A DNA stretch of 64,000 bases from Prevotella sp. E15-22 (GCF_023204875.1 NZ_CP096247.1:1240001-1304000); one strand, 5' to 3'; positions 18,644 to 27,683 are shown, numbered from the stretch's first letter. Notes: generated by a model from the sequence alone, not told the origin. A program made the numbers and translations.

Positions 18644-18812
18644 TTTTCTTCTTTTTGGGTAATCGTTTGGCTTTGCGCAGGGCCTCAGTAATGATCCACT
18701 GCAGCTGGCCGTTGGTGCTGCGGAACTCGTCCGCAGCCCAAGCCTCTATCGCGTCCATCGTGTCGCTGTCAACACGTAGGATAAAACTCTTAGTGGATTT
18801 CTTTTCAGCCAT
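18603..18812 (-). CDS. Arc-family ribbon-helix-helix protein
   Basis: 69 residues. KSFILRVDSDTMDAIEAW matches the strand-helix opening of Arc/MetJ-type repressors; NGQLQWIITEALRKAKR would be the second helix. The tail is highly charged and probably flexible. Such proteins bind DNA as dimers. It sits between an SPFH gene and a DUF1648 gene, an arrangement seen in Bacteroidales; the regulated target may be this small operon. Confidence 0.82.
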   Translation of the reverse strand: MAEKKSTKSFILRVDSDTMDAIEAWAADEFRSTNGQLQWIITEALRKAKRLPKKKKNETDVKNEQQGED

Positions 18813-18847
18813 AAATTATCAATTCTCAATTGTCAATTCTTCATTCT

Positions 18848-19807
18848 TTAGTGATTCAGCGTACCAGTATTGACCACGGGCTGAGCCGAGTCGTCGCCAC
18901 AGAGTACCACCAGCAGGTTAGAAACCATGGCAGCCTTCTTGTCGTCGTCGAGTTCCACGATCTCCTCGCTCGACAGCTTGTCCAGCGCCATCTTCACCAT
19001 CGACACAGCACCCTCCACAATCTTCTCACGAGCGGTGATGATGGCCGAAGCCTGCTGACGACGCAGCATCACGGCAGCAATCTCGGGCGCATAGGCCAGA
19101 TAGTTGATGCGAGCCTCTACCACCTCGATGCCAGCCAGGGCCAGGCGCTCGTTCAGTTTCTCTTCGAGTTGGTCGTTGATCTCGTCGCCACCACCACGCA
19201 GGGTCAGCTCATGACTCTTGTTATCCTCGTCGTCGTAGGCATACTGACCAGCCACCTGACGCAAGGCAGCATCACTCTGCACACGTACGAAGCGCTCCAG
19301 GGCGTTCATCACCGAGCGCATGTCGGTGCCCACCTGACCCTGTATGCTGGCCATGGTCTGGGTGTCCACCTCGAACAGCGCCTTATAAGTATCCTTGAGT
19401 TTCCACACCAGCACCAATCCGATCATCACGGGGTTACCCGTCTTGTCGTTCACCTTGATAGGCTCGGCGTCCAGGTTGCGAGCACGCAGACTCACCTTCT
19501 TGGTGCCATAGAGAGGGTTAATCCAGTAGAAGCCCGTCTGCGAGAAGGTGCCGGCATACTTACCAAACCACGTGGCCACGCGAGCCTCGTTGGGTTCCAA
19601 CTGCAGATGGCCGCACCACATCACGATGGTGAAAAACACCATCAGGATGAAAAAGCCCAGCGACCAGCCACCACCATTATGACTGTCGAGCAGCATGATG
19701 CTGAACACGATACCTAAGATAGTAAAAACTGTCAGCAGCAGGTTGACAAACAACATCAGGAATCCGTTGAACACCATTCCTTTGAACTCTAATTCTTTTG
19801 TTTCCAT
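18848..19807 (-). CDS. SPFH/band-7 membrane protein
   Basis: 319 residues from the ATG at 19805-19807 (a TTG three codons earlier is possible). Two N-terminal membrane segments (about 10-60) precede a band-7 domain with GFYWINPLYGTKKVSLRARN and a helical coiled-coil arm (EKLNERLALAGIEVVEARINY). The family scaffolds membrane microdomains and often regulates proteases. It is headed by a -7 box at 19855-19862 and followed by the Arc-like and DUF1648 genes. Confidence 0.9.
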   Translation of the reverse strand: METKELEFKGMVFNGFLMLFVNLLLTVFTILGIVFSIMLLDSHNGGGWSLGFFILMVFFTIVMWCGHLQLEPNEARVATWFGKYAGTFSQTGFYWINPLYGTKKVSLRARNLDAEPIKVNDKTGNPVMIGLVLVWKLKDTYKALFEVDTQTMASIQGQVGTDMRSVMNALERFVRVQSDAALRQVAGQYAYDDEDNKSHELTLRGGGDEINDQLEEKLNERLALAGIEVVEARINYLAYAPEIAAVMLRRQQASAIITAREKIVEGAVSMVKMALDKLSSEEIVELDDDKKAAMVSNLLVVLCGDDSAQPVVNTGTLNH

Positions 19808-19854
19808 AATCAATAATTTTAATGTTAGTTTAAATTGATATCATTTTGATATCG

Positions 19855-19862
19855 CAAAGATA
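19855..19862 (-). promoter_or_regulatory. -7 box (TATCTTTG) of the SPFH operon
   Basis: Minus-strand TATCTTTG 47 bp before the SPFH ATG. Confidence 0.65.
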
Positions 19863-19921
19863 TGGACTTTTTTCCGTTCCGCAATGGAATTAAGCAAATA
19901 ATTAACCATCATTAACAAACA

Positions 19922-19955
19922 CAAAAAATGGGCGCATCATTGGCTGATGCACCCA
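19922..19955 (-). terminator. Rho-independent terminator after carB
   Basis: On the minus strand ATGGGTGCATCA pairs with TGATGCGCCCAT (12 bp, one U-G pair, loop GCCAA), then TTTTTTGTG. Perfect pairing only on the minus strand fits carB. Confidence 0.88.
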
Positions 19956-19979
19956 TCGTTATGATGTGGCAAGGAGAAA

Positions 19980-22900
19980 TTAGTTGTTATACTCCTGCCA
20001 AGACTTAATCTTGATGTCGTTGAGACTCATTGCCGTGAAGGCCTCGATAAAGGCCTTGGCCAGACGCACGTTGGTCATCAGGGGGATGTTGTGGTCGATG
20101 GCACCGCGACGAATCTTATAGCCATTGGTCAACTCGCGACTGGTGTGGTTCTTCGGCACGTTAATCACCAGTCCCACCTTATGCTGCGAAATCAAGTCCA
20201 TCACGTTGTTCTTGCCAGGCTCGTCGGGCCATGCCACGGCAGTGGCCTTCACACCGTTGTCGTTGAAGAACTTCGCCGTGCCAGCGGTGGCATAGATGGT
20301 GTAGCCCTTCTTGGCCAACTGCTGGGCGGGCTCCAACAAGCTCACCTTGCCCTTGGCGCCACCCGACGAGATGAGCACCGCATCCTTCGGAATCGAGTAG
20401 CCCGTGGCAATCAGGCTGTTCAGCAGCGCCTCGTTCAGGTCGTCGCCCAGACAGCCCACCTCGCCCGTTGAGCTCATGTCGACACCCAACACGGGGTCGG
20501 CATTCTGCAAGCGGGCAAACGAGAACTGCGAGGCCTTCACGCCAATGCGGTCGATGTCGAACTCACTCTTCTCAGGCTTCTGATAGGGTGCATCCAGCAT
20601 AATCTTCGTGGCCGTCTCGATGAAGTTGCGCTTCAGGATCTTCGACACGAAGGGGAACGAACGACTGGCACGCAGGTTACACTCAATCACCTTCACCTCG
20701 CGGTTCTTCGCCAGGAACTGGATGTTGAATGGTCCGCTGATGTTCAGCTCGGCAGCAATCTTATGCGCAATTTTCTTAATCTGACGGATGGTCGAGAAAT
20801 AGATGTGCTGGGCAGGGAACACCATCGTGGCGTCGCCCGAGTGCACACCCGCATACTCCACATGCTCCGAGATGGCATATTCAATCACCTCGCCCTTGTC
20901 GGCCACGGCGTCAAACTCAATCTCTTTGGTCTCCGTCATAAACTTCGACACCACCACAGGGAACTCCTTCGACACCTCGGTGGCCATGTTCAGGAAGCGA
21001 TGCAGCTCCTCCTCGTCGTAGCACACGTTCATCGCAGCACCCGAGAGCACGTACGACGGACGCACCAGCACGGGATAGCCCACCTTGTCAACAAACTCCT
21101 TCACGTCGTCGAAACTCGTCAGCGCGCGCCATGCAGGCTGGTCAATACCCAGTTTGTCGAGCATGGCCGAGAACTTGTCGCGGTTCTCCGCACGGTCGAT
21201 GTCCACGGGCGAAGTGCCCAGCACGGGCACACCCTGTCGATGCAGCTTCATAGCCAGGTTGTTAGGAATCTGTCCACCCACGCTCACAATCACGCCACGC
21301 GGCTGCTCCAGGTCCATCACGTCGAGCACGCGCTCCAGGCTCAGCTCGTCGAAGTACAGGCGGTCGCACATGTCATAGTCGGTAGAGACGGTCTCGGGGT
21401 TATAGTTAATCATGATACTCTTGTAGCCCAACTTGCGTGCCGTGTTGATGGCATTCACCGAACACCAGTCGAACTCCACGCTCGAGCCAATGCGATAGGC
21501 ACCCGAGCCCAGTACCACCACCGACTTCTCGTTATTATAATAGGTGATGTCGTGAGCAACCTTATACTGCTCGCCCTTCGTATCGCCGAAGGCAGGCACG
21601 TGCGTGTAGGTAAAGTACAGATAGTTTGTCAGCTCCGGATGCTCCGATGCCACCGTGGGGATGCGCTTCACCGAAGGCACAATGCCGCGCTGCTTGCGCA
21701 GTTTGCGCACCTCCAGGTTCTCCTTCTCCATGTTGGTCGACTTCGTCTTCAGCACAAAGCGCGCAATCTGGAAGTCCGAGAAGCCACAGCGCTTCACCTC
21801 CAGCAGCAGCTCGTCCGAGAGGTCCTCCAACTTGTCAAACTTCTGCAACTCGTGCTTCAAGTCCACAATATGCTTCAATCGCTCCAGAAACCACACGTCA
21901 ATCTTCGTCAGTTCCTCGATGCGCTCAATGGTGTAGCCCTCCTCCAAGGCCTGGGCGATGGCAAAGATGCGCAGGTCGGTGGGGTTGGCCAGTTCGTTGT
22001 CCAGGTCGTCAAACTTCGTGTGGTCGTTGCCCACAAAGCCATGCATGCCCTGACCAATCATGCGCAGTCCCTTCTGTATCATCTCCTCGAACGAGCGACC
22101 AATCGACATAATCTCGCCCACCGACTTCATCGACGAGCCAATCTGTCTGCTCACACCCGCGAACTTCGTCAGGTCCCAGCGAGGAATCTTACAAATCATA
22201 TAGTCCAGCGAGGGAGCCACATACGCACTCGACGTGGTGCCCATCTCGCCAATCTGGTCGAGCGTGTAGCCCAGCGCAATCTTGGCAGCCACAAAAGCCA
22301 GGGGATAGCCCGTAGCCTTCGAAGCCAGCGCCGACGAGCGCGAGAGGCGTGCGTTGATCTCGATGATGCGATAGTCGTTGGTCTGGGCGTTAAAGGCAAA
22401 CTGGATGTTACACTCGCCCACGATGCCCAGGTGGCGCACACACTTGATGGTAATCTCCTGCAGCATCTTCACCTGCTCGTCGGTCAGCGAACACGTAGGC
22501 GCCACCACGATACTCTCGCCCGTGTGGATGCCCAGCGGGTCGAAGTTCTCCATCGAGGCCACGGTGAAGCAACGGTCGTTGGCGTCGCGTATGCACTCAA
22601 ACTCAATCTCCTTCCAGCCCTTCAAACTCTCTTCCACCAGAATCTGCGGTGCAAAGGTGAAGGCGCTCTCGGCCAGTTCCACAAAGGCCTTCTCGTCGGG
22701 ACAGATGCCCGAACCCAGTCCACCCAGCGCATAAGCCGAGCGAATCATGATGGGGAAGCCAATCTCGCGGGCAGCCTTCAGTGCGTCGTCCATATTCTCC
22801 ACGGCATGGCTCACCGGTGTCTTCAGACTAATCTCGTCCAGCTTCTTCACAAAGCGGTCGCGGTCCTCGGTGTCCATGATAGCCTCCACGCTGGTGCCCA

Positions 22901-23243
22901 GCACCTTCACGCCATACTCCTTCAGCGTGCCGTTAAGATAGAGCTCCGTGCCGCAGTTCAAGGCCGTTTGTCCGCCGAAAGCCAGTAGGATGCCGTCGGG
23001 GCGTTCCTTCTTGATGATTTCCGTGACGAAATGCGCGTTAACTGGTTGGAAATACACTTGGTCGGCAATGCCTTCCGAGGTCTGGATGGTGGCAATGTTA
23101 GGATTCACCAACACACTCTTGATACCCTCTTCGCGCAGGGCTTTCAGGGCCTGCGAGCCAGAGTAGTCAAATTCGCCAGCCTGTCCGATTTTCAGCGCGC
23201 CCGAACCGAGTACGAGCACCTTCTTAAGATTCATTGTGTTCAT
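19980..23243 (-). CDS. carB: Carbamoyl-phosphate synthase large subunit
   Basis: 1087 residues, the full length of CarB. Two homologous ATP-grasp halves are visible, each opening with a nucleotide-binding loop (VLGSGALKIGQAGEFDYSG and VLGSGAYRIGSSVEFDW), and a C-terminal MGS-like allosteric domain (VSLLEPAQQLAKKGYTIYATAG). With CarA it makes carbamoyl phosphate from glutamine, bicarbonate and two ATP for pyrimidines and arginine. carA is not in the window. ATG at 23243, with a second ATG three codons later. GC-rich third positions create long antisense open frames, which I do not call. Confidence 0.98.
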   Translation of the reverse strand: MNTMNLKKVLVLGSGALKIGQAGEFDYSGSQALKALREEGIKSVLVNPNIATIQTSEGIADQVYFQPVNAHFVTEIIKKERPDGILLAFGGQTALNCGTELYLNGTLKEYGVKVLGTSVEAIMDTEDRDRFVKKLDEISLKTPVSHAVENMDDALKAAREIGFPIMIRSAYALGGLGSGICPDEKAFVELAESAFTFAPQILVEESLKGWKEIEFECIRDANDRCFTVASMENFDPLGIHTGESIVVAPTCSLTDEQVKMLQEITIKCVRHLGIVGECNIQFAFNAQTNDYRIIEINARLSRSSALASKATGYPLAFVAAKIALGYTLDQIGEMGTTSSAYVAPSLDYMICKIPRWDLTKFAGVSRQIGSSMKSVGEIMSIGRSFEEMIQKGLRMIGQGMHGFVGNDHTKFDDLDNELANPTDLRIFAIAQALEEGYTIERIEELTKIDVWFLERLKHIVDLKHELQKFDKLEDLSDELLLEVKRCGFSDFQIARFVLKTKSTNMEKENLEVRKLRKQRGIVPSVKRIPTVASEHPELTNYLYFTYTHVPAFGDTKGEQYKVAHDITYYNNEKSVVVLGSGAYRIGSSVEFDWCSVNAINTARKLGYKSIMINYNPETVSTDYDMCDRLYFDELSLERVLDVMDLEQPRGVIVSVGGQIPNNLAMKLHRQGVPVLGTSPVDIDRAENRDKFSAMLDKLGIDQPAWRALTSFDDVKEFVDKVGYPVLVRPSYVLSGAAMNVCYDEEELHRFLNMATEVSKEFPVVVSKFMTETKEIEFDAVADKGEVIEYAISEHVEYAGVHSGDATMVFPAQHIYFSTIRQIKKIAHKIAAELNISGPFNIQFLAKNREVKVIECNLRASRSFPFVSKILKRNFIETATKIMLDAPYQKPEKSEFDIDRIGVKASQFSFARLQNADPVLGVDMSSTGEVGCLGDDLNEALLNSLIATGYSIPKDAVLISSGGAKGKVSLLEPAQQLAKKGYTIYATAGTAKFFNDNGVKATAVAWPDEPGKNNVMDLISQHKVGLVINVPKNHTSRELTNGYKIRRGAIDHNIPLMTNVRLAKAFIEAFTAMSLNDIKIKSWQEYNN

Positions 23244-23286
23244 TTTGTTTTCTTAGGGTTTTATGTCATTGTTTGATGTTGTATGG

Positions 23287-24900
23287 TCAGCGTTTGATGC
23301 TAAAGAAGCCGATGCGGTGGTTGCGCCCCTTGCGGCCCAGCGAGCGCAGTTGATAGATGCCGTTGGGCAGGTGGTCCACCTTCAGCAGGGTGGAGTAGGG
23401 CTGCACCTCCAGCTGTCGTCCGTCCATCGTCTCGATGATCACGTATTCCGCGTCGAGCGTTGCCCCCTTCTCGGGCAGCGCCACGGGTCGTCCGTCCGTG
23501 CGGCTGATGGTGGGAGCGGCATAGCGCCTGCCCGCGTTCATCAGCAGTTGCGCCGGCGCGCTCTCTTGCCCATAGCGGTTCATCGCCGTCACCGCATAGT
23601 TCATGCGCCCGTTGTTCGGCACCAGGAGGCTCGTCCTCGTCACCCTCATGGCCATCAGGTTTTCCGCCTTCGTCACGTCCACCGGAAAATCCTCGCTCGC
23701 ATATATATTATATAATAGGTAGGGCGCGTCGCTCTTGTCCCGTGCTGCCTGCCACGCCAGGGTGTTGCCCTTCAGCGTCAGTTCCCCGGGCTCCGTGGGC
23801 GCCTGCTGTCCGGCCCACGTCATTGGTGGCACCAGCGCCGCAGTGCTGTTAAAGCGGCAAGTAAAGTCGTAGATGCCCTTCACGTTGTCCAGCAGGAACT
23901 TCGTGCGAAAGAAGCAGTGCCCCATGCCCAGGTCGCGCCCCACATTCATCTGTCGCGTCACCTGGTCCATCGTCCATTTGCCCTCCTTCGGGTCCAGGAA
24001 ATAAATGCCCAGTCCGGGCACCACCGTGCGCCCGTTGCTCTGCTCCTGCCAGTCGATGGCAAAGGGAAAGAAGTTATTATCCTGGAAATACATCATCGGG
24101 AAGAGTCCGTCCATCAGTCCCTCCCTGAGCCATGCCTGCGCATCCTGACACACCGTGGTGCGGGCGTTCCATCCCCCCGCACGGTAGCGTCGCAGGTCGT
24201 CGTGCTTGCCAATGGGCGAGCACGTCAGCTTCACCCACGGCTTCAGACTCTTCACCGCACGGTTCACCTTGCGCACAATGTCCGTGATATAGGCCCGTCC
24301 CTGCGCCCGCGAAACCTTGATCTTCCACGTCTCCGGATAGCGGATATAGTCCAGGTGGATGCCGTCCACGTCGTAGCCCCTCACAATCTCCGTACAGATG
24401 CGCGCCAAGTAGTCGCCAGTCTCCTTCTGTTCAGGGTCCATATAGCCATCCTCGCCAATCCTCTTAATCAGCTTCGGATATTTCTGTCGCAGCTGCTTGC
24501 ATCCCAGCTTGTTCCATTTGCCCACCGGGATGGTCACCACCCATGCGTGGCACTCCATGCCCCTGCGGTGACACTCGTCAATCCACAGCTGCAGCGGGTC
24601 GTATTGTGCCTTCCTGCCCGGCGTGCCCGTGATGCATCCGTCCCACGGCTCCATGTCCGAGGGATAGATTGTCGTGGCCCTCACGCGCGTCTGCACAATC
24701 ACCGTGTTGATGCCCGCCGCCTGCAGTAGGTCCAGCGTGCGTATCATTTCGCGTTTCTGGGCCTCGGGCTGATACGAGTGCGGCCAGTCAATGCCGCCGA
24801 TGGTCGTCAGCCACACAGCCCTCACCTCGTGCTTTGGCGCCTGAGCCCAGGCCACCATCGTGGCCAGCAGCAGGAATATCGTACAGAGTGCTTTCTTCAT
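23287..24900 (-). CDS. GHL10-type glycoside hydrolase-like protein (family 10 glycosylhydrolase, DUF187)
   Basis: 537 residues with a signal peptide (to AWAQA). The TIM-barrel opening EVRAVWLTTIGGIDWP and later VDGIHLDYIRYP mark the GHL10/DUF187 family, whose members act on peptidoglycan or other glycans. A later part (about 370-470) is beta-rich, fibronectin-like. The last 70 residues (YSTLLKVDHLPNGIYQLRSL) resemble a sorting or carbohydrate-binding tail. It precedes the channel gene on the same strand and has its own -7 box. Confidence 0.85.
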   Translation of the reverse strand: MKKALCTIFLLLATMVAWAQAPKHEVRAVWLTTIGGIDWPHSYQPEAQKREMIRTLDLLQAAGINTVIVQTRVRATTIYPSDMEPWDGCITGTPGRKAQYDPLQLWIDECHRRGMECHAWVVTIPVGKWNKLGCKQLRQKYPKLIKRIGEDGYMDPEQKETGDYLARICTEIVRGYDVDGIHLDYIRYPETWKIKVSRAQGRAYITDIVRKVNRAVKSLKPWVKLTCSPIGKHDDLRRYRAGGWNARTTVCQDAQAWLREGLMDGLFPMMYFQDNNFFPFAIDWQEQSNGRTVVPGLGIYFLDPKEGKWTMDQVTRQMNVGRDLGMGHCFFRTKFLLDNVKGIYDFTCRFNSTAALVPPMTWAGQQAPTEPGELTLKGNTLAWQAARDKSDAPYLLYNIYASEDFPVDVTKAENLMAMRVTRTSLLVPNNGRMNYAVTAMNRYGQESAPAQLLMNAGRRYAAPTISRTDGRPVALPEKGATLDAEYVIIETMDGRQLEVQPYSTLLKVDHLPNGIYQLRSLGRKGRNHRIGFFSIKR

Positions 24901-24918
24901 TGATTAATGTTTTGCCTG

Positions 24919-24926
24919 CAAAGATA
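24919..24926 (-). promoter_or_regulatory. -7 box (TATCTTTG) of the GHL10 gene
   Basis: Minus-strand TATCTTTG 18 bp before the ATG at 24900. Confidence 0.65.
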
Positions 24927-24942
24927 CAAAAAATCCCGTTCA

Positions 24943-25548
24943 TTAATGCACGAACGGGACAGATTTTTCCACCAGCAACCTGTAAGCATTGCAGCCCACG
25001 AAGTTGCCCACCACCTCGGCCACATAGATAGCCAACAGTTCCGGGCCCATCATCTCGGGCACCGCCATGAAATAAAAGGCGTCGGCCACCGAGTGCGTAA
25101 AGCCACACAGGATGAACACCGGCACGCCAAACAGCAAGGGCAGGAATCGCCCCTCGCGGCCAAACTGCACGGCCGTGGTCATAATAAAGCCGCAGCCAAT
25201 GGCCAGCAGGAAGCAGGGCAGGGGCCCTTTCTCCAGTCGCGAAGCCACAATAGCCATGTCGGGCGGCAGGATGTCAGGCTGCGCATAACTCAACGCCATG
25301 GCGCACACGCCGCATCCCAGGATGTTGCCCAGCAGCACCGCCGCGAGCATTGTCCAGTCGCCCTTGGCGCGAATGAATCCCGCCGTGCCCGTATAGAGTT
25401 TCAACCGATAGTGAAGAACGGCCAACAAGCCGAAAGAGAAGAGACAGGCGCCGGCCACACCCCCCACGCGGAGGTTCACCACACAGCCCACAGAAATACA
25501 AAGTCCTGCCACAAAAGCAGAACGCAAGATCTTTACATACTGATTCAT
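24943..25548 (-). CDS. Formate/nitrite transporter (FNT) family channel
   Basis: 201 residues from the ATG at 25546-25548. About six hydrophobic segments are present, with the family's central motif FTHSVADAFYF, whose histidine sits in the channel, and GNILGCGVC and GNFVGCNAYRLL. FNT proteins conduct formate, nitrite, lactate or hydrosulfide. It is short for the family (usually 250-280), with little sequence before the first helix. An open frame extends 26 codons upstream, but that would cross the -7 box at 25554-25561, so the later ATG is chosen and the transcript is probably leaderless. Confidence 0.87.
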   Translation of the reverse strand: MNQYVKILRSAFVAGLCISVGCVVNLRVGGVAGACLFSFGLLAVLHYRLKLYTGTAGFIRAKGDWTMLAAVLLGNILGCGVCAMALSYAQPDILPPDMAIVASRLEKGPLPCFLLAIGCGFIMTTAVQFGREGRFLPLLFGVPVFILCGFTHSVADAFYFMAVPEMMGPELLAIYVAEVVGNFVGCNAYRLLVEKSVPFVH

Positions 25549-25553
25549 GACTG

Positions 25554-25561
25554 CAAAGGTA
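25554..25561 (-). promoter_or_regulatory. -7 box (TACCTTTG) five bases before the FNT start codon
   Basis: Minus-strand TACCTTTG followed by CAGTC and then ATG. Transcription starting about 5-7 bases after the box would begin at or next to the start codon. Confidence 0.65.
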
Positions 25562-25653
25562 CTATATTTTCTTCGATTTTTCGTAGCTTCGCAGCCAATT
25601 GTTAAAGATAAAGTATTTTTTTTCATGATTTAAGATGATAATGCCATATCTCG

Positions 25654-25778
25654 TACCAAGCGTTGGTACGCACAGTACCAAGGCTTGGTAGCCATACTAC
25701 CAAGCGTTGGTAGCCACACTACCAAGCATTGGTAGCCTGCCTACCAAGTGTTGGTAGTCACGATACCAAATTTCGGTA
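25654..25778. repeat. Six palindromes TACCAAnnnTTGGTA at exact 22-bp period
   Basis: Fifteen-bp units start at 25654, 25676, 25698, 25720, 25742 and 25764. The arms TACCAA and TTGGTA are perfect in five units (the last has TCGGTA); the centres are GCG, GGC, GCG, GCA, GTG and ATT. The 7-bp spacers differ. The period is about two helical turns, so all units face the same side of DNA. They lie between the divergent FNT gene and the small-protein/EamA operon and look like binding sites of a dimeric regulator. Confidence 0.9.
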
Positions 25779-25801
25779 TAATAATGAAATCATTTAATTT
25801 C

Positions 25802-25833
25802 TTCCCACTCATGCCTCAATGAGTGGGAATTTT
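25802..25833 (+). promoter_or_regulatory. 11-bp perfect hairpin before the small-gene promoter
   Basis: TTCCCACTCAT pairs with ATGAGTGGGAA (loop GCCTCA), then TTTTC. It could end rightward transcription from the palindrome array, or act as a DNA palindrome over the -33 zone of the next promoter (-7 at 25836). Confidence 0.6.
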
Positions 25834-25835
25834 CG

Positions 25836-25843
25836 TACCTTTG
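25836..25843 (+). promoter_or_regulatory. -7 box (TACCTTTG) of the small-protein/EamA operon
   Basis: Plus-strand TACCTTTG 16 bp before the ATG at 25860. Predicted leader about 10 nt. Confidence 0.7.
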
Positions 25844-25859
25844 CAGAAATTTTTCGATT

Positions 25860-26009
25860 ATGGCATACATGAACAGGTTTAACCAGACGGACGAGCACAG
25901 GCGCGACGAGCTGATTCGCATCATAGAGCACTCGGTGGAGAAACTGACACTGCAGGAACTGGAGGCGCTCTATTATGACATGACGACAAAGAGCTTTATT
26001 AACGACTGA
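25860..26009 (+). CDS. 49-residue small protein before an EamA transporter
   Basis: The frame runs from ATG at 25860 to TGA at 26007-26009 and encodes 49 residues, highly charged and predicted helical (HRRDELIRIIEHSVEKLTLQ). It has no membrane segment or known motif. It is preceded by a promoter and followed after 16 bp by the EamA gene, so it is the first gene of that transcript. I do not recognise the family; it could be a small regulator of the transporter, which is inference. Confidence 0.7.
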   Translation: MAYMNRFNQTDEHRRDELIRIIEHSVEKLTLQELEALYYDMTTKSFIND

Positions 26010-26025
26010 CGGAACAAAAGAGACA

Positions 26026-26976
26026 ATGATACAAGGCAACAAGGACGGCCTGGAGACGAAAACGGGGCAGGGCAGCATCTTTCAGCGACCCGCATGGGTG
26101 GTGGTGCTGGCCCTGACGGCGGCCATGGCGTGGGGATGGGCTTTCCCACTGATTAAGTTGGGCTTCGGTGCTTTTGGCATCACGGCCGACATGACGGGCA
26201 GCAAGATGCTGTTTGCCGGCATCAGGTTTGCCATGGCGGGCTTGATTGTGCTGTCGGTGGCGCGCACTGGTGGGCGCCCGATGAGTGCGGGCAAGAAGGG
26301 CGACTGGTGGTTTGTGCTGGCCTTTGCGCTGATGAACACCACGCTGCACTATTTCTTCTTTTATGTGGGCATGTCGCACAGCGAGGGGTCGAGGGCTGCT
26401 ATCCTCAACTCGCTGAGCACGTTCTTGGTGGTGCTGCTGGCGTGTGCCTGTTTTAAGAGCGACAAGTTGACCACGCGAAAGATGGTGGGCTGTGCCGTGG
26501 GCTTTGGTGGCATCATGGCACTGAACATCGGCGGGGCGGACAGTGGACGGTTTACGTGGATTGGCGACGGCATGATTATCCTGAATGCCATCTGCGGGGC
26601 GCTGTCGAACCTGATGACGCGCGGACTGAGTAGGAGGGTGGATGTGTTTGTGGGAACGGGCTATAGCCTGACCATTGGCGGATTGCTGCTCATCGTGCCT
26701 GGGCTGATGCTGGGGGGCTCGTTGCCTCAGGTCAACGTGCTGGGCATTGTGTGTCTGCTGCTGCTCATCGCCATATCGGCCATTGGCTTCGCACTCTATA
26801 ACAAACTGCTGAGCGTGAATCCTGTGGGGCGTGTGGCCATCTATAACTCGCTGATTCCGGTGGTGGGGGCTGTCACGTCGTGTCTCTGTCTGGGCGAGAC
26901 GTTTCACGCGAAATATGCCCTGGCGGGCGGACTGGCTGCGCTGGGCATCTATATTATTAATAAGGGAAAGAACTGA
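26026..26976 (+). CDS. EamA/DMT-superfamily transporter
   Basis: 316 residues with about ten membrane segments arranged as two EamA repeats (about 20-145 and 165-310). The second repeat includes GFALYNKLLSVNPVGRVAIYN and then IPVVGAVTSCLCLGE, typical of the drug/metabolite transporter superfamily. Many members export amino acids or other metabolites; the substrate is not predictable. It is co-transcribed with the small gene before it. Confidence 0.88.
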   Translation: MIQGNKDGLETKTGQGSIFQRPAWVVVLALTAAMAWGWAFPLIKLGFGAFGITADMTGSKMLFAGIRFAMAGLIVLSVARTGGRPMSAGKKGDWWFVLAFALMNTTLHYFFFYVGMSHSEGSRAAILNSLSTFLVVLLACACFKSDKLTTRKMVGCAVGFGGIMALNIGGADSGRFTWIGDGMIILNAICGALSNLMTRGLSRRVDVFVGTGYSLTIGGLLLIVPGLMLGGSLPQVNVLGIVCLLLLIAISAIGFALYNKLLSVNPVGRVAIYNSLIPVVGAVTSCLCLGETFHAKYALAGGLAALGIYIINKGKN

Positions 26977-27033
26977 TGATAGTTTGAATGGCTTCAGGGA
27001 CTACCAGGACTGAACGATGCAAAGGTAGGAAAT

Positions 27034-27582
27034 TTACAATAGATATAATGCTATTGCGGCACAGGCTTCTGCATCGGCCAAGGCATGGTGATGGTTCTGT
27101 AGGTCATAACCACAGGCAGATGCTACGGTTTGAAGCTGGTGATTGGGCAGTGATTGGCCAAATTGTCTACGGGAAGCAGTCAGAGTATCGTAGAAACGAT
27201 AATCAGGATAGTCCATCTGGTACACCTTGAACACAGCCTTCAGACAACCTTCATCGAAGCGGGCATTGTGAGCCACGAAAGGAATGGTGGCAATCTGGTA
27301 TCTTATGTCGTCAATTTCTTGATCAGAATAATACACTTCGACAATACGCTCCTCCAACTGCTGCCATACTTTGGAAAATACTGGCGCATCGTCTGTGTCG
27401 TCTTGTGAAATACCATGCACCCGCTGACACCAATAATTATAGTAGTTTGGCTCAGGCTGAATCAGACTGTAGAACGAGTCAACTATCTGCCCTTCACGCA
27501 CCATGATTACTCCTACTGAGCAGACACTCGACGGCTCCTGATTGGCCGTTTCAAAGTCGATTGCGATGAAGTCTCTAAGCAT
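27034..27582 (-). CDS. DnaQ-like 3'-5' exonuclease (DEDDh family)
   Basis: 182 residues, close to a bare exonuclease domain. The DEDDh residues are visible: DFETANQ (ExoI, residues about 9-15), HNARFDEGCL (ExoII) and HHALADAEA (ExoIII with the catalytic His). YCQRVHGIS fits the usual W-x-x-V-x-G-I loop. It trims single-stranded DNA or RNA 3' ends; stand-alone forms act in repair or as proofreading subunits. It is the last protein gene before the tRNA and element. Confidence 0.9.
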   Translation of the reverse strand: MLRDFIAIDFETANQEPSSVCSVGVIMVREGQIVDSFYSLIQPEPNYYNYWCQRVHGISQDDTDDAPVFSKVWQQLEERIVEVYYSDQEIDDIRYQIATIPFVAHNARFDEGCLKAVFKVYQMDYPDYRFYDTLTASRRQFGQSLPNHQLQTVASACGYDLQNHHHALADAEACAAIALYLL

Positions 27583-27683
27583 AGATGAAAGTCCATATTA
27601 TAATGCCATTTCGCAGAGTTTATCTTCTCTGATAATCTTTGTCGAACCCTTAGCCCTGCCACGGGCTAATGGTTACAAAAAGC

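Noticed and set aside
20763..22988. 741-codon open frame antisense to carB
   Set aside because: It lies wholly inside carB and has a His/Arg/Leu/Val-rich composition typical of the reverse frame of a GC3-rich gene. No start signals or domains.
25654..25778. CRISPR array
   Set aside because: Units are only 15 bp and palindromic, spacers 7 bp; no cas genes in the window.
25999..26907. 302-codon open frame antisense to the EamA gene
   Set aside because: His/Gln/Arg-rich composition from the reverse frame of a membrane protein; not protein-like.
27010..27030. Minus-strand TACCTTTG box behind the exonuclease gene
   Set aside because: It points left to a region with no minus-strand gene; probably chance.
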